Part shown: piece by piece, positions 1 to 11,168 of the stretch
Numbering within the stretch: position 1 is the first letter of the stretch
Layout of the letters: every line of letters begins with the position of its first letter
Assembly: GCF_910592395.1 (NCBI RefSeq)
Contig: NC_088317.1
Location: forward strand, 14,072,001-14,136,000
Direction of reading: 5' to 3'
DNA length: 64,000 nucleotides
Origin: Lineus longissimus
Taxonomy: Eukaryota > Nemertea > Pilidiophora > Heteronemertea > Lineidae
Translations under genes and position numbers: made by a program
The notes under the pieces: generated by a model
The model's input: only the letters and a program-made list of their open reading frames with translations
Databases searched by the model: none
What the model was told of the DNA's origin: nothing

Positions 1-556
1 AATTACGCAAACTGCAAAACATGTGGTCATTTTTGTAGATGAATTTGACAATTCGAAACCTGCTTGAAATGTTCACGACCACGATCGCGATAACAACGAT
101 ATAAAATGCATTAAGACATCGCTTAAAAATAATCTGATTGCGTCGACAGAAAACACCACATTTCTAGTATCATCATTTTCATATATCGCCTTTTTTGTGT
201 GATTTAAATAGCTCCATCAACCTCTATATGACCAATTCAGCGTTGTCAAGACATAAACGTGTAAAAGCCTATGCATGTTAGGCCAGTAACAGTAATAGCC
301 AGCTTTGTTTTGGGACCAAAATACCTAATTTGCTCTTTCAAGGCGACCAAAATGCGACCAAAAGCTGTATCCCACCTGTCCATCGAAACACTATTTTCGG
401 TGGCAGTGAGAAGGGCATTTGTCTCTTGCCCTCTAAAGGTACGACCTGCATATCGATATCTCGATATCTTAGGTATTCAAAAAGGACTTTAAAATATTAG
501 CATATGACTCAAACGAAAATAAGGTTAGAAAATTACGTCGCATCCGTACCGGTTTA
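1..556. other. No gene recognised
   Basis: AT-rich sequence with only short open frames. I see no domain, splice-bounded exon or repeat shared with the rest of the window. Confidence 0.5.
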
Positions 557-732
557 CAGTGGCACCTCCCTTAGCGGATACCTCTCTATTAAGGAAACCT
601 CTCTAATAGGGACACTCGTTTAGTCCCAAATTGGTTGTTTTCATTCAATTTGACCTAATTACTCAGGACACCTCTCTATTAAGTATAGCACTTCTCAGTC
701 CTGCGGGTGTCCTTAGTAGAGAGGTTCTACCG
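557..732. mobile_element. Small TA-flanked MITE, pogo-type ends
   Basis: The element starts CAGTGGCACCTCCCTTAG next to TA (555-556) and ends with the inverse form, CTCTACTAAGG read on the other strand, next to TA (733-734). The word 'cctctctattaag' is repeated inside. CAGTGG-type ends with a TA target are typical of pogo/Tigger derivatives. It has no coding capacity. The same kind of end occurs at 8859-9913. Confidence 0.6.
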
Positions 733-869
733 TATATACTACATGTGTATTAAGAAGTTTGAGATGAAAATTGAGGCGAAACACGAAAAACAATTGGTCA
801 TTCAGTCAAACCAACTATCGTTATCCAGATTTTCATCCTTGTGTCAGAACTTTTAGAAAGACCATTTAA

Positions 870-2190
870 GCCCTTTACTTTGCGTCACCTTTAAGGTGAC
901 GCAAAGGGGTTAATATAAACCGCGAGATGCGGATTGCGAAATTGCGAGATGCCAACCTAGGTGAGAGTACCATGCGCCACAGGATGTATTGCAAATATGG
1001 AACCTGAAAAGGCGAACATTCATGAGACCGAGGCTGTAGTGGGGAGCTATCCTTGTTTTGACTGGCCCATTTTAATAGACTCCGCTGTGCGATGTGTGGA
1101 ATTTAACATAACTTATAGCCTAGTTTCGATGGTCAGACTATCCCGTTCTATTTTTTAGAGATGACCAGACATTCACCAAGTGCATGCCCTGTGTTATCGG
1201 TCAATCTAGTGTATGGTGATTTGTGCCGCTAGGCGTAACATGAAAATTATCTTGACGCAAGGGGCAAAATAGCGTAGCGGCAAAATAGCGAAGCTGGCGG
1301 AACATTTATAACGGGTCACCGTGGCCTTATCATGAACGGATAGCGCGATTATGGGGTTGTAACTATTTTGCTGTATATTGTCGCGAGGAAATAAAAGCAC
1401 GCGACCTAGCGCCGACCTATTTATGTAAAGTGATAATTAGAAGGTATATAGTTCAGGAAATGTTAATAAATAATCATTCCATATCGTCTTTTGAGAGCAT
1501 TTTTAATTGTAAAAAATATATGCCTACGTCACAGAGTCTCTGAAATGGTCATTTTTATCACACTAGTCTCGCACAGCCAGAAGGTCTTTACTTAGTCTGG
1601 CGCATGCCAGACTTTCTTTGTACGAGACGTTTTCCAGCACGATGTACGTGGGCAGAAGCAACACTGCGCAAGATTACCTCGAGCAGGGGCTAATAATAGA
1701 TTATGCTAATGAGCATACCTTCCTGATTAAGTTTTCCTAGAATGGTCCATATCGCGCAAAGCTCGGGAGGGCATGGTTGTCTATTGACTGTGCTTTAAGA
1801 GGGAGACTGGCAGATGCCTAGTCTATCTTAAAGCACAGTCAACAGACACCCCTATACCCCCTCACACTCGGAAACAACAAACGCCCACCCCTTCCTACTG
1901 CCTTAATACTTCTGGATACATGCAGCATCCTAAACCTCGTGGTATTATACTCACAGTATATCTTGATAAGTTGCAAAAATATAAACATGCTGTTGCATGT
2001 AACCTTTGTAATGTCTTCGGCCCTACTATCAGTGCATGGAGAAGTAGGCATCAGCATTAGAAATGGTGATTGTCATTGTCCAGGGAAGTAGAAAATCTTG
2101 TGGCAGAAAATAATGATTGCTCATCTCGCGATTTCGCGATTTCTCATCTCGCGGTTTATGATAAGCCGACGCAAAGAGATGTTTGCCAAG
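870..2190. mobile_element. Inverted-repeat element with GCGAGATG iterons
   Basis: Both ends carry inverted copies of a block containing ttgcgtcacc and then aaccgcgagatg...gcgagatg (about 880-955 and 2105-2185). The left end also holds a short perfect palindrome at 880-904. The interior from about 1340 to 1935 recurs at 20330-20910, so it belongs to a dispersed family. No transposase frame is visible, so I treat it as a non-autonomous transposon. The exact ends and target duplication are not resolved. Confidence 0.45.
1778..1848. repeat. Hairpin-forming inverted repeat, copy 1
   Basis: Two 23-base arms (TGTCTATTGACTGTGCTTTA at the start) pair with one mismatch around a short loop. A second copy at 20775-20849 has perfect arms of 29 bases. 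It lies inside the 870-2190 element. Confidence 0.7.
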
Positions 2191-2859
2191 CAGGATTGTG
2201 TCGATCACCACGAACATAATTCTCAAGTACGTTTACACAAAATGTCACAGCAACACTTTTCTTTGACGTCCTCAAGATGATGTGAAAACAGTACACTGGA
2301 CAGGTTTTGTCAATTGAATATCGAATACATGCATAACGTCAATGTACATGTACTCGTATCAATTAGCAATGTATAGAGTATAATCACACTGTATATCAAT
2401 TAATGCAACGACTACGAAACACACAGTCCCATATGAGTAGCACGAAAAAGTGCATACAAATGTGGCAGATTCAGTTTTCAAACGATTCGCCATAATCGAA
2501 AACATCGATCTCTCGTCAAACATGCTACTACTATTGAATTTTATTGTATTGTATTTTATTCTTCTTCATGAATGGGCCTTTTAAGGTAGATCCATACCCA
2601 TGCGTGGGCAAAAACTGTCCAACTTCAACTCGTGATAATTCATTGATAACAATGATTCGAAAAAAAATGGTACGGTACATTACGTATGAAGCATCTAAGT
2701 GAACTTTCCCCCTAAATAACTGGATCGTATTTCTGGATTACCCAGAAAAATGACTTTTTGGGAAGGACAAAAAATCACCTTGATCAATTTTATGTCAACA
2801 TGCTATGTTGCATCGAAGCATACTCTGTTGGAAAGGACGCATCCATTCCTAGCGGTGCA
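2191..2859. other. No gene recognised
   Basis: AT-rich spacer with simple T/A runs. No coding or repeat structure that I can support. Confidence 0.4.
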
Positions 2860-2989
2860 TGTCCGTATAACCGCCGGTTATTAAAAAAAAACCTAACGAT
2901 GCATATAATTAACGAAGTATAGCTTTTACTCCACGGAAATTTTGCGGAAATCTACTTGAAAAACCTAAAAATCCCCGGTTATACGGACA
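2860..2989. repeat. Short foldback repeat
   Basis: TGTCCGTATAACCGCCGG at 2860 is mirrored by CCGGTTATACGGACA ending at 2989, giving a foldback of about 130 bp with an AT-rich centre. It is probably a MITE end pair. No clear target duplication is seen. Confidence 0.5.
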
Positions 2990-3883
2990 AGCCCAAATTT
3001 TGGTTGACAGCCTATTTCCATTTTTCAAAATTTGAAATGTTTTATAAAAGTGGAGAAAAACTGTTTGACATTTTGAAACTTTGAAACTTTGAAACGGTTT
3101 GTTTGCTATTTACAACACGTGCCCACTAGAGTGCGTATCAAAATATTATGCGCAAATCAGCCAACCATTGAAAACCAAAGACTATAATTGCTGTCACATT
3201 TCAGGGTTGCGGTTCGGCATCAATAAAAGTTCCTCGAGCGCTGACTTTGACTAAAATCGGAGAACAGAGTCTGGGCAATTATGATTCATTATGTAACGTT
3301 CCAATTGGTAGCTTGGAATGTGCTTGCTTTGGGGAAAACCCCTCGACTATAGATCGACCTTAACGGGAGAGTGGGAAGTTGCCGTGTTGATCAAAATCAA
3401 TCATATTATTAGAAAAAAAGTATATACATGTAATATTGTTGATCAACTCAAATTTTTTCAGACTAGTACCGTGTCTATACTTCAAAGTCTGTCAGAGAAA
3501 ATTTGAGAATTTGAAATCACCAAAATTAAATACATGTAGACATCCATGACAATATGAACTTGGGAATAAAACTAGGTACTAATGAAAAAAATAGCAGGCT
3601 GGATCAAGACGGTTTTAGATGAAATAATTTAATACAAATATAAAGAAAGCATAAACTAACAAATATTCCAAGTCCAATGTGAAATCTGAAATATAGGGTG
3701 AGATGCTAATGGGGAATTTTATTACCGGTTGGCGGCTAACGGTCCAAAACACAATGGATTTCCAGTCCATGTCACTTTCATCAACAAAAGTGCTATATTT
3801 TGTAAATTGCGTAAAAAATCTGCTAAATGCCCTTAAACCGGTCAACAATAAGTTTTGTCCTCAAGCCTGCTATACGTTTTTGT
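2990..3883. other. No gene recognised
   Basis: AT-rich sequence with short overlapping open frames on both strands. None has a recognisable domain or convincing splice borders. Confidence 0.4.
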
Positions 3884-3887
3884 TTAA

Positions 3888-4112
3888 GGGTTGGCTATAG
3901 GTACCAACATTTTGGCTAGAACCTGAAATCCAAAATCAATTAGAACTCCTTCAAAATGAAATGAATGCCTACTTAAAACCTGGGAGGCTGTTATCCAGAA
4001 AAGAAAGAACAACTTCCTACCCTTGAAATTGCCATTCACTTTGTTTTGAAACAGATTCGATTGCTTTTAGATTTCAAGTTCTAGCCAAAATGGTGGTACG
4101 TATTGCCTACCC
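3888..4112. mobile_element. TTAA-flanked MITE, piggyBac-like target
   Basis: The element is bounded by TTAA at 3884-3887 and 4113-4116. Its ends are inverted repeats of about 45 bases that include GGGTTGGC/GGGTAGGC and ATTTTGGCTAGAAC. A TTAA target duplication is the hallmark of piggyBac and Kolobok families. There is no coding sequence, so this is a non-autonomous copy of 225 bp. Confidence 0.75.
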
Positions 4113-4140
4113 TTAAAGCGAATTTCGTACGAGCAATATA

Positions 4141-5107
4141 CGGGAGTTTCAAAAAAAAGGAAACCGAGATTAATTTGTTAATTTCGTGGACATGGCTAAA
4201 TATATTTTGGAAATTGGTAACCAACATTTATCACCTGATAATGTCCTCTTTCTTATGACACCATGAAATCCTATTTCCTGGCACAGATGACTGAGAAAGA
4301 AGCAGTTCAATCAGCTATATAAGAACTGGTCTTGCACCAGATTCACCACAGCGGAACTCCGACAAAAAAGAAAAACCAGTCTCTCCTTGGCAAAACTTTT
4401 ATTCAATGATTCAATATCCTGGTGCTTATTCCTGTCTCAACCTAACTCCAGTGTCCTTCGACATGCCCCTCATTCCTTTCAACACAAACATCATTTCTGG
4501 TTTCTTAATGCTCTCATTGCATTCCTGAGTTACGTCTCTTTGTCCTCTTTAGGTCTCAACTGCAGCGACGATTCTGGCACGTAGGTCATTGATATACTAG
4601 TATATATTGTGGAGGCGACTTGTTAACTTGGTTCTCAAGATGTCCCAACAATAAAAATCACAGGGGGTGAGGTCAGAAGACCTTGGTGGCCATTTATTCT
4701 CACGGTTGATCGCACCAAATGCATCTGCTGCTTGCTAGCGACTTCCAGTCCTCAACCATTCTACCACCTCAAACACACGCTGCTCAGTTTTAAGTTGCAT
4801 TTTGCTAGTGTGAGAAAATGTCCAACCTTTCCGACAGGGGATTGCATAATTTGGAGGCCCAACAAAAGCCCTGCACTGGCCAGACAAGGTTTATTACCAA
4901 AACGTCTATCTGATGCAAGACCAGTTCTGACATGGTTGATTGAACTGTTTCGTGCTCAGTCATCTGTGACAGTAAATTGGATTTCTTGGTGTCATAAGAA
5001 AGAGGACATCATTAGGTAATAAATGGTGGGTGCCAATTTTCAAAATATTTAGCTACGTGTAAGAAATTAACAAATTAATCTCGGTTTTCTTTTTTTGAAA
5101 CACCCTG
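4141..5107. mobile_element. Deleted Tc1/mariner-like transposon with long TIRs
   Basis: TA (4139-4140 and 5108-5109) flanks ends that read TTTCAAAAAAA followed by an ACCGAGATTAATTTGTTAAT block. The inverted repeats continue inward for roughly 190 bp, through 'cctctttcttatgacacca'. The centre keeps a decayed transposase on the minus strand. The length of 967 bp is too short for a full element, so this is an internally deleted copy. Confidence 0.75.
4380..4760 (-). pseudogene. Mariner/IS630-type transposase remnant
   Basis: Minus-strand translation near 4655-4700 gives WPPRSSDLTPCDFYCWD. This matches the W-P-RSPDLTPLDFFLWG block, around the third catalytic acidic residue, of mariner/IS630-family transposases. 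Further along, LRARIVAAVE resembles the C-terminal part of the same family. The N-terminal DNA-binding and first catalytic segments are missing and the frame is broken, so the copy cannot be active. It lies between the long inverted repeats of the 4141-5107 element. Confidence 0.65.
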
Positions 5108-5737
5108 TACACTGCCTTTCCAGTCAAGGCAATTGATGCATCATTAAGTCATACACGAGTTTCTGAATGGAACCCTGTTGCCGGCCTCATTGTCCATGGT
5201 AATCAGGCCGAAACTAGCTTACTGAACGGCGGCTGCGGTCGGACTTCGAAACAGATATGATCGTGATGGTACCTTTTCTCGGGCGATGAAAATGCCAAAA
5301 ATAGGCTGAAGCACTGGTCGTGCGAAATAATGGTCTTCGCTGGAGATGAGACCGAAAAAGAAGGTGAGGAGCCGCGAGATGCAAAAGTTATTGGCAAAAA
5401 ATGACTAATAGGATGATGGAGAAGTCTTGAAACCAGAAACCCTTTTAACACGGACACTCCATGTATATCTCGCCAGCTATCTGTTTCTGCTGCAACTAAT
5501 CACTGTAGGACACTGCATGACAAACTAAAACTGGTTCGAAACGTTGATCATATTACAATACAATAAGACAACCGAACTGAGATTGGCATTGACTGATTCT
5601 GACGGAAAAAAAACATTTTGATCAAATCACACTTAAATATCGTATCAAAATTGACCGTGAAAGCCAAAACACCGCAGAAAACGAGGAAATGGCAATATCT
5701 CGGTGACGGAGAGGGCTGACGAGGTACCGGCGCTTAC

Positions 5738-6748
5738 TTAATAAAACACTTCCCTGTATCTGAATATTTTTGCTGTCTTCAGAGTTAGATCATTTTGGCC
5801 AATTTTATTTGATGGATCAAAGAATACTATATTCCTATTCTCTTCCATACCTAACGCATTGACTGGAATTTGTGCGTCGCATCGAAAGTGTCGAATGGGT
5901 TTCACTTCTATTAGTTTTCGCTTGTTTTTCAATTTATGAATACAACCATTTGACTCGTGAAAGTCCTCATTTACCCCGATCAAATTATTCTTTTGAAAAA
6001 ATAGAGCGACACTTATTGTTTTCAATTGGCTAATCACAGGGATCACATTCTTCACATGCGGAATAATCGTGCTCACTTCCGGCGTGTACCCATTAACCGC
6101 CCGAAAAAGACAAATCTTAATTTTACATGCAAAATATCCATTGAAGCTGCTCATCATAACAATATCGTTATCCATTACAAACCATATACCAAATGATTGC
6201 ATCTTCCGCGTGCGTCTTATTCCATTCCTCATCACAATTGGATTCCTAAAATTCATTCGAATTCTTTTCCGAGGCAAAAAATGAACATCATAAATCGTGC
6301 CTGAAAACTGTAGAGTGTGTAAATTCAAGCAATAGATAACTGATTTTCTTCCTCCATCGTCGGTCATAATGCGCAGTTCTTTCCTGTCAGCAATACGATG
6401 GCATTTATCACTGGTAGGAATTTTTATTTTTCCAACAACACCGCCCCTCACAAAGTCATACAGCCAAAAACCTTTCTTTCGTATTACTGGTATAAAATTC
6501 TTGATAAATGTTGTTTGCCAGGCAAAATTTGTCCGTTTTGAAGTTGAATGATGAGCCTTTATGAACGCATCTTTATTTTCACGATACCTATACACAATAA
6601 CCTGCGTTTTTTTTAAGAAAACTTCAATAAATAGGATATATAACTGGAGACTGTTGTATTTGTAGCGGTACTCATTCTTTCCCTTCAAAATGAAATTCGG
6701 TATCACATGCAATTCCTTGTCGAACGTGTAGTTGACGAAACGTTTAAG
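5738..6748 (-). CDS. Terminal exon of an unrecognised protein family, copy A
   Basis: An open frame of 324 codons, preceded in frame by about 12 more codons after a strong splice acceptor (cgtttcttctattttag, exon from 6748). The frame ends at a stop at 5738. No ATG opens the frame, which fits an internal or last exon. I do not recognise the family. The text alternates short hydrophobic strands with aromatic and charged residues (for example GFWLYDFVRG, GIWFVMDND and NALGMEENRNIVFFD) and looks like repeated beta strands of a propeller; that is inference. Near-identical frames without stops or indels occur at 28766-29776 and 44089-45099, which argues for real coding. PAN-like and LamG-like exons lie upstream on the same strand and may belong to the same gene. 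Confidence 0.6.
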   Translation of the reverse strand, partial: LKRFVNYTFDKELHVIPNFILKGKNEYRYKYNSLQLYILFIEVFLKKTQVIVYRYRENKDAFIKAHHSTSKRTNFAWQTTFIKNFIPVIRKKGFWLYDFVRGGVVGKIKIPTSDKCHRIADRKELRIMTDDGGRKSVIYCLNLHTLQFSGTIYDVHFLPRKRIRMNFRNPIVMRNGIRRTRKMQSFGIWFVMDNDIVMMSSFNGYFACKIKICLFRAVNGYTPEVSTIIPHVKNVIPVISQLKTISVALFFQKNNLIGVNEDFHESNGCIHKLKNKRKLIEVKPIRHFRCDAQIPVNALGMEENRNIVFFDPSNKIGQNDLTLKTAKIFRYREVFY

Positions 6749-7755
6749 CTAAAATAGAAGAAACGTTTGGTTGGTTGGAACATACATATCTGCCTTGCGC
6801 ACTCCCAAGGAATGCCATCGCCAGCAGAACGCAAAGAACGTTACGGCAGCACAAAACGACTTAGCGCAATTATTTTTAGACAAGCCGCAGACATGTCGAA
6901 GATTATGCTCTGCCAAGGGCATAGCGTGATACCATTTGGCACGAGCTGGTGGCACAAAATTAGCCACTGCCGGCCCGGGGGTCTTAATTCTGAACTGTTG
7001 CATTTTTATTATAGATACGACAGTATTGGTCGTGGCACCATCTTTGCGTCGGAATGAACTGATATGATTTCAGTTTTATGGTTTCGAAGGGACAAAATGA
7101 TGACTTAATTATTCCATCAATTACACTGCTTAATTTACAGATTTAATTCCTTACATGTACGTACATGTAAATAATTCTATGCATGAAAATCAATACCAAC
7201 TCTTATTCTTAGTCGGAAGCACGAACAACTGATAATGTATAAACCGATTATGAGTTTTTATTCAAATCAGTACACGCACGAGCTCTGATCGAGATGTAAC
7301 CCTTTTAGATACATTTTATTCTTTTCAAAACTATACCGTTCAATATCGTGTACATCCTATATTAGACGGTCAAAGACCACACTCATAAAGCGACGCACCC
7401 ATAAACCGGCTAAATACATATAGCTAATAGACGATAAATTTTGTGATTTAAAGAAAAATTCACCAGTTACTGGCATTTGATTCGCTGAAATCTTTGTGAC
7501 TGATCATTCGAAAATTTGACTTCAAAGATAATCGACTCAAAGTTTAGTCCGAATCCGCCACTGATTTTTTCATTGGCGCCCAAAACTACTTCTTTTTACC
7601 TCAATTTCATAAACTTTTTCAAAAAGTCCATTCAGGCGTTTAAGTCAGCTGCAAATATTCGTTATAAAATCACTAAACTATATCAATGCGATATATGAAG
7701 AGAAGAATTGTACGAATATCAAAATGTACGATTATTTTGAGGAGAACTTTTTTGT
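6749..7755. other. Conserved intron-like sequence of copy A
   Basis: AT-rich sequence upstream of the terminal exon, found with few differences at 29777-30576 and 45100-46095. No exon with good splice borders is seen. It is probably intron. Confidence 0.45.
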
Positions 7756-8102
7756 CGAATTTTCTCCCTGACCCAAATTAAGCGACCTCGTCAGAATATT
7801 CATGTGGTGATGACGCAGACTGATTGTACAATATGGCGATGACGTATAGTATCAGAGGGATTACGTTCGCAAATCTCTTCCCTATGTATCGTACCCCTCT
7901 AGGTTAGATTGGTGACTGGTCAAAATTGAGGGGCCAAGAATTGTGTCTTTCCAGCCGCTAATCATTTCCCCCCTCTATTTGGGCGAGCCACAATGGATTC
8001 CGGCGCACCCTGAGTGTATTTAAACCCCTCGAGCGAGTGATCATTTGTCCTTCATTGTGTGTTCGCCGAGGTGTGCAGAGCTTCGCTCCGCTCTTATAGT
8101 AC
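7756..8102 (+). promoter_or_regulatory. Copy-A-specific segment with promoter-like motif
   Basis: This segment is absent from copy C between the same flanks (near 46095). At 8013-8068 it has 'gtatttaaacccctcgagcgagtgatca' in essence, that is TATTTAAA followed about 30 bases later by a TCATTC/CCTTCATT initiator-like block. The same block recurs at 18784-18840 and 47414-47470. A TATA-initiator core promoter is a possible reading. It could equally be a repeat end. Confidence 0.3.
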
Positions 8103-8566
8103 GTATCACCGTATTTGTGTACACCTTCCTGTACACAGTACAGGCGCGACACTGTGTTTAGATGGTGTAGCGGGTCTCGCATCACATGGAAGTCATTCGT
8201 GGCTGGCAATGAGGCGATGAAATTTGACGAGTGAGGGTCGTCATTTGGTAGCAGATAAGGGCTGTTACGGTAGAAGGCTACCATATCTGCAAAGGTGCAG
8301 CGAGTCCCGCAGTAGATGGAAGTCATTCGTGGCTGGCGATAACAAATTGACCTGTGAGGGTCGTCATATTGTAGCAGCGTCTCGAAGTTTATGGACATCA
8401 GTCGTGATTGACCATGGGGCGATGGATTGGCCAATGTGGCGTGATAGTGTATCAATTTTGCACAGATAAGAGCTGTATTTCGATGAAAGGCTTCCATATC
8501 TGCGCTGTCATTTCTGGCTGGCCATTGGGTTATTGAAAGTACATGTATGTGCGTAAAGGAACGCAC
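7958..8566 (-). CDS. Tandem-repeat ORF, copy A, function unknown
   Basis: An open frame of 202 codons whose DNA carries two to three degenerate tandem units of about 126 bp (8166-8291, 8292-8417 and a diverged third). This gives a repeated 42-residue motif with DDPH..., ATNDFH/PRMTS and ADMVAFYRN/ADMEAFHRN. The 5' two thirds are almost identical at 46096-46563. The 3' end differs because copy A has an extra segment at 7756-8102. The period is a multiple of three, so openness alone is weak evidence for coding. It may be an exon or a short satellite block. No known domain is recognised. Confidence 0.35.
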   Translation of the reverse strand: MRSFTHIHVLSITQWPARNDSADMEAFHRNTALICAKLIHYHATLANPSPHGQSRLMSINFETLLQYDDPHRSICYRQPRMTSIYCGTRCTFADMVAFYRNSPYLLPNDDPHSSNFIASLPATNDFHVMRDPLHHLNTVSRLYCVQEGVHKYGDTYYKSGAKLCTPRRTHNEGQMITRSRGLNTLRVRRNPLWLAQIEGGND

Positions 8567-8858
8567 TGTTTGACTGATAGAAATTCCCCATTTTTTTTAG
8601 AGATCATCCGTAATTCCAGCTGAAGACATGTTTAGAAATGTACAGGGTGAATGTGCTGTGTCAGTGCGTATACAGAACACTGTTGGATAAAAAGAATCTT
8701 AGAAATAAGGTCGTGTCGTGCAGCGTATGAAACAGATCTTGAGTGCATGTCGCAAAGGAGGCTATTGTGTAGGGTAAATCCTCCAATGCGAAAAACTAAG
8801 CCATTTGTGCCAGTTTGTCTTGGGTCAGTTTGACCCGCTGGCTCTGCATATTACTGTA
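8567..8858. other. Conserved non-coding block of copy A
   Basis: Nearly identical to 46564-46850 in copy C. The plus-strand frame at 8651-8833 is open in both copies, but I see no domain or splice context that would support coding. Confidence 0.4.
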
Positions 8859-9913
8859 CAGTGGAACCCCGGTCGGCGACCACCTCAGTAACGCGACCAC
8901 CCCGCGAACACGACCAAAATTCTCCGGTCCCGAATGGTTTTCTCTCTAATTCCCATTAACTGGCCCTCGCTAACACGACCACCCCGGTACCCAGACCGCG
9001 ACCACCAGCTTGGTCGGTCCCAAACTGCAAATTAACCCCGCTAACGCGACCATGAGGCCTAATTGCCGTAATCAACCATGACTGCATGGTATCAATTGGC
9101 ACCTTCTCGCAAATCCGTGTTGATAATTAGCACCTCGAACACAATGACCATGGGAATCCATATGAAAATAAATGATGTGTAAGTGAGTTTGATCTTGGAG
9201 GAACTATACTTCAAGTATAATTCCTCCAAGGTTTGATCAAATGTAAGCGCAAATAAAATGAAGAATAAACTTTCTTTTCGACTCACGGTTTGTTTTTTCA
9301 TCATTTAGTATTAAATGATGTCAAGAGGCATGCACACGTAGTTTTTAGGACAAATAAATTATGCTGATTAGTAAGAGTACCGATACTCAAAGTAAAGAAT
9401 GCTTACTACGTCGTAATGTTGATAAAATACGTTATTAAAAAGATGATTTAATCAGTACCAGTTCAAATTGGCTAATGTTAAAGCAGGAAGACATCAGGAA
9501 GAATTCTCAACATCTTCTCACATCACCTCTCTCAATGTTAGCGGGAATATTAGCTTGACATCAAGAAGGGCAGCTGCCGATGGTGTGAATTACATGCTTG
9601 TTCTAATTAGCATGCTCAAGTTTTAATGTAATGTTTGGTCTAATTAGCTCTCGTCAGTTTATTTACTCATTTACATAAGTTGCAAATTAAACGCAAAACA
9701 CTCAAGAAAATGATTTTTTATTCGTAATATACACACAGAATTATCGAATCACCCGGTGGCGTAGTCATTAATGCATGTCAATGTACACACAGCAGGACGA
9801 TGTTTTGGCGGGAAAACCTACTTATGATTCTTAAATTCACTAACGCGACCACCCCGGTAACACGACCACTTCGGCTTAGTCCCTTGGGTGGTCGTGTTAC
9901 CGGGGTTCCACTG
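8859..9913. mobile_element. Pogo/Tigger-type non-autonomous transposon
   Basis: The left end CAGTGGAACCCCGGTC follows TA, and the right end is its inverse GGGGTTCCACTG. Both ends carry several copies of 'aacgcgaccaccccg', so the termini are internally repetitive. Copy C has the uninterrupted sequence at about 46850, so this is an insertion or the sister lost it. Five bases (acatg) separate the right end from the expected TA. The AT-rich interior encodes nothing recognisable and includes a hairpin near 9196-9230. Confidence 0.7.
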
Positions 9914-10296
9914 ACATGTATTTATAATTCTGCTCAATTCTGCTCAATTGTGATTGATTCCGGGTTTCCAACATCGTATATTTGAAACCTGGCAGTGCGT
10001 TGGAGTTTATCTTTGGCCTTGACCCGGGGATATCTAAATCCTTTTGCGGAAGCTAGGCTTTCACGTGGGTTAGGGCTGGGATTCTTTCCTTCACGTCTTT
10101 AGCAAGTAATATACATGTATAGTCATAAAGCTGAATCTAATAAAAGTGCCAAAATGGGAGATAAATTTGACTGTTAATCCCATCCGAGCTGTCGGTTATA
10201 CAGTGCGGTATCAAGAAGACACCTTCTGGATATTTAAAAAGTAAGGAATCCCCAGCCTTTGACCCATACTAACCCACTACTTGAAGCTATTCCGCA
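9914..10296. other. Conserved non-coding block left of the gypsy element
   Basis: Matches 46852-47219 in copy C. No exon is recognised. Confidence 0.4.
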
Positions 10297-10648
10297 TGTA
10301 ACCGTCTCTGGTCCTCACCTACCGCGGATCCCTGAACATATCTCACAACATCAACACGTTCTCTGTCTAACTAACTTAGTCTTTAATGTCTCTCTCTGTA
10401 AGTACATGTACGTCAGTCCTCTCTGGACTATCAAGGCCTTCTCCACAAGAAGGGGCCACACCAAAAGACATTCGGTGTGCCTTACTTAATACTAACATAT
10501 ACTATACTATTATACTATAAATACATAATAATACAGTGGAGCACAACAGTGTTCAACCAGGCAGTCAGCACAATAACCTAGCCATTGGCTTAAAGAAGGT
10601 AATAGGGATTATACTTAAAGGGTTGACTGCCTGGAACACAACCTTACA
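10297..10648 (-). repeat. 3' LTR of the gypsy element
   Basis: 352 bp, starting TGTAACCGTCTCTGG and ending ACCTTACA. It aligns closely with 18231-18586, apart from a few substitutions and short indels. It is the downstream LTR because the element reads leftwards. Confidence 0.92.
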
Positions 10649-10668
10649 TATTCCCCCGTCAGGAGAAA
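10649..10668 (-). promoter_or_regulatory. Polypurine tract of the gypsy element
   Basis: On the minus strand CCTGACGGGGGAATA lies directly before the 3' LTR. A purine run in this position primes plus-strand DNA synthesis in LTR retrotransposons. Confidence 0.6.
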
Positions 10669-11168
10669 ATGGCTCCTGACATTTACTACTTCAACACATA
10701 AAAACACACTTAAATCTCAAATAGCAATAGAATTATACCAGTTCTATTCTAAAGGCCTAATCAACTCTGAATCGATTGAAACAACTCAAAGGAACCAAGA
10801 TACCCATGATCACTTTCAAACATCAAAACCGAATCAGAACGCCTCAGAGGAAAAGTCTCTACTTTGCAACTTTGCCAAGAAATATTTACACAGAAGAAAT
10901 ATGCGCAGTACGTCCAATATTTAAGAATCTGGACTTTGTACAGTCAGTACACATTGACTGAAAGAGAAGCACGCACTCGAAGAAACATTATCTGTTAGAT
11001 CAGTGTTTGACTCCAAATAGTCACCGGATCCGAATAATTGTCAAATCTAAACTATACTCTACAATTTTTAACTGTCAGTCGCTGCCACATTAAAGGTAAC
11101 ATATATCTTCTATTCACGTCATCACGTCAGTTGTGATCTGAAAATAAAACTAATATTATTGTCAGTTA

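Noticed and set aside
880-904. Transcription terminator
   Set aside because: The palindrome lacks a following T run, and bacterial-type terminators are not expected here.
1778-1848. microRNA precursor
   Set aside because: Hairpin arms belong to a repeated element with near-perfect pairing, more like a transposon foldback. No small-RNA evidence is available.
6069-6284. 71-codon plus-strand ORF repeated at 29097 and 44420
   Set aside because: It lies antisense to the conserved 324-codon exon and is explained by that exon's codon usage.
8651-8833. 60-codon plus-strand ORF, nearly identical at 46646
   Set aside because: Identity is expected from recent duplication. It has no domain and no splice or start context.
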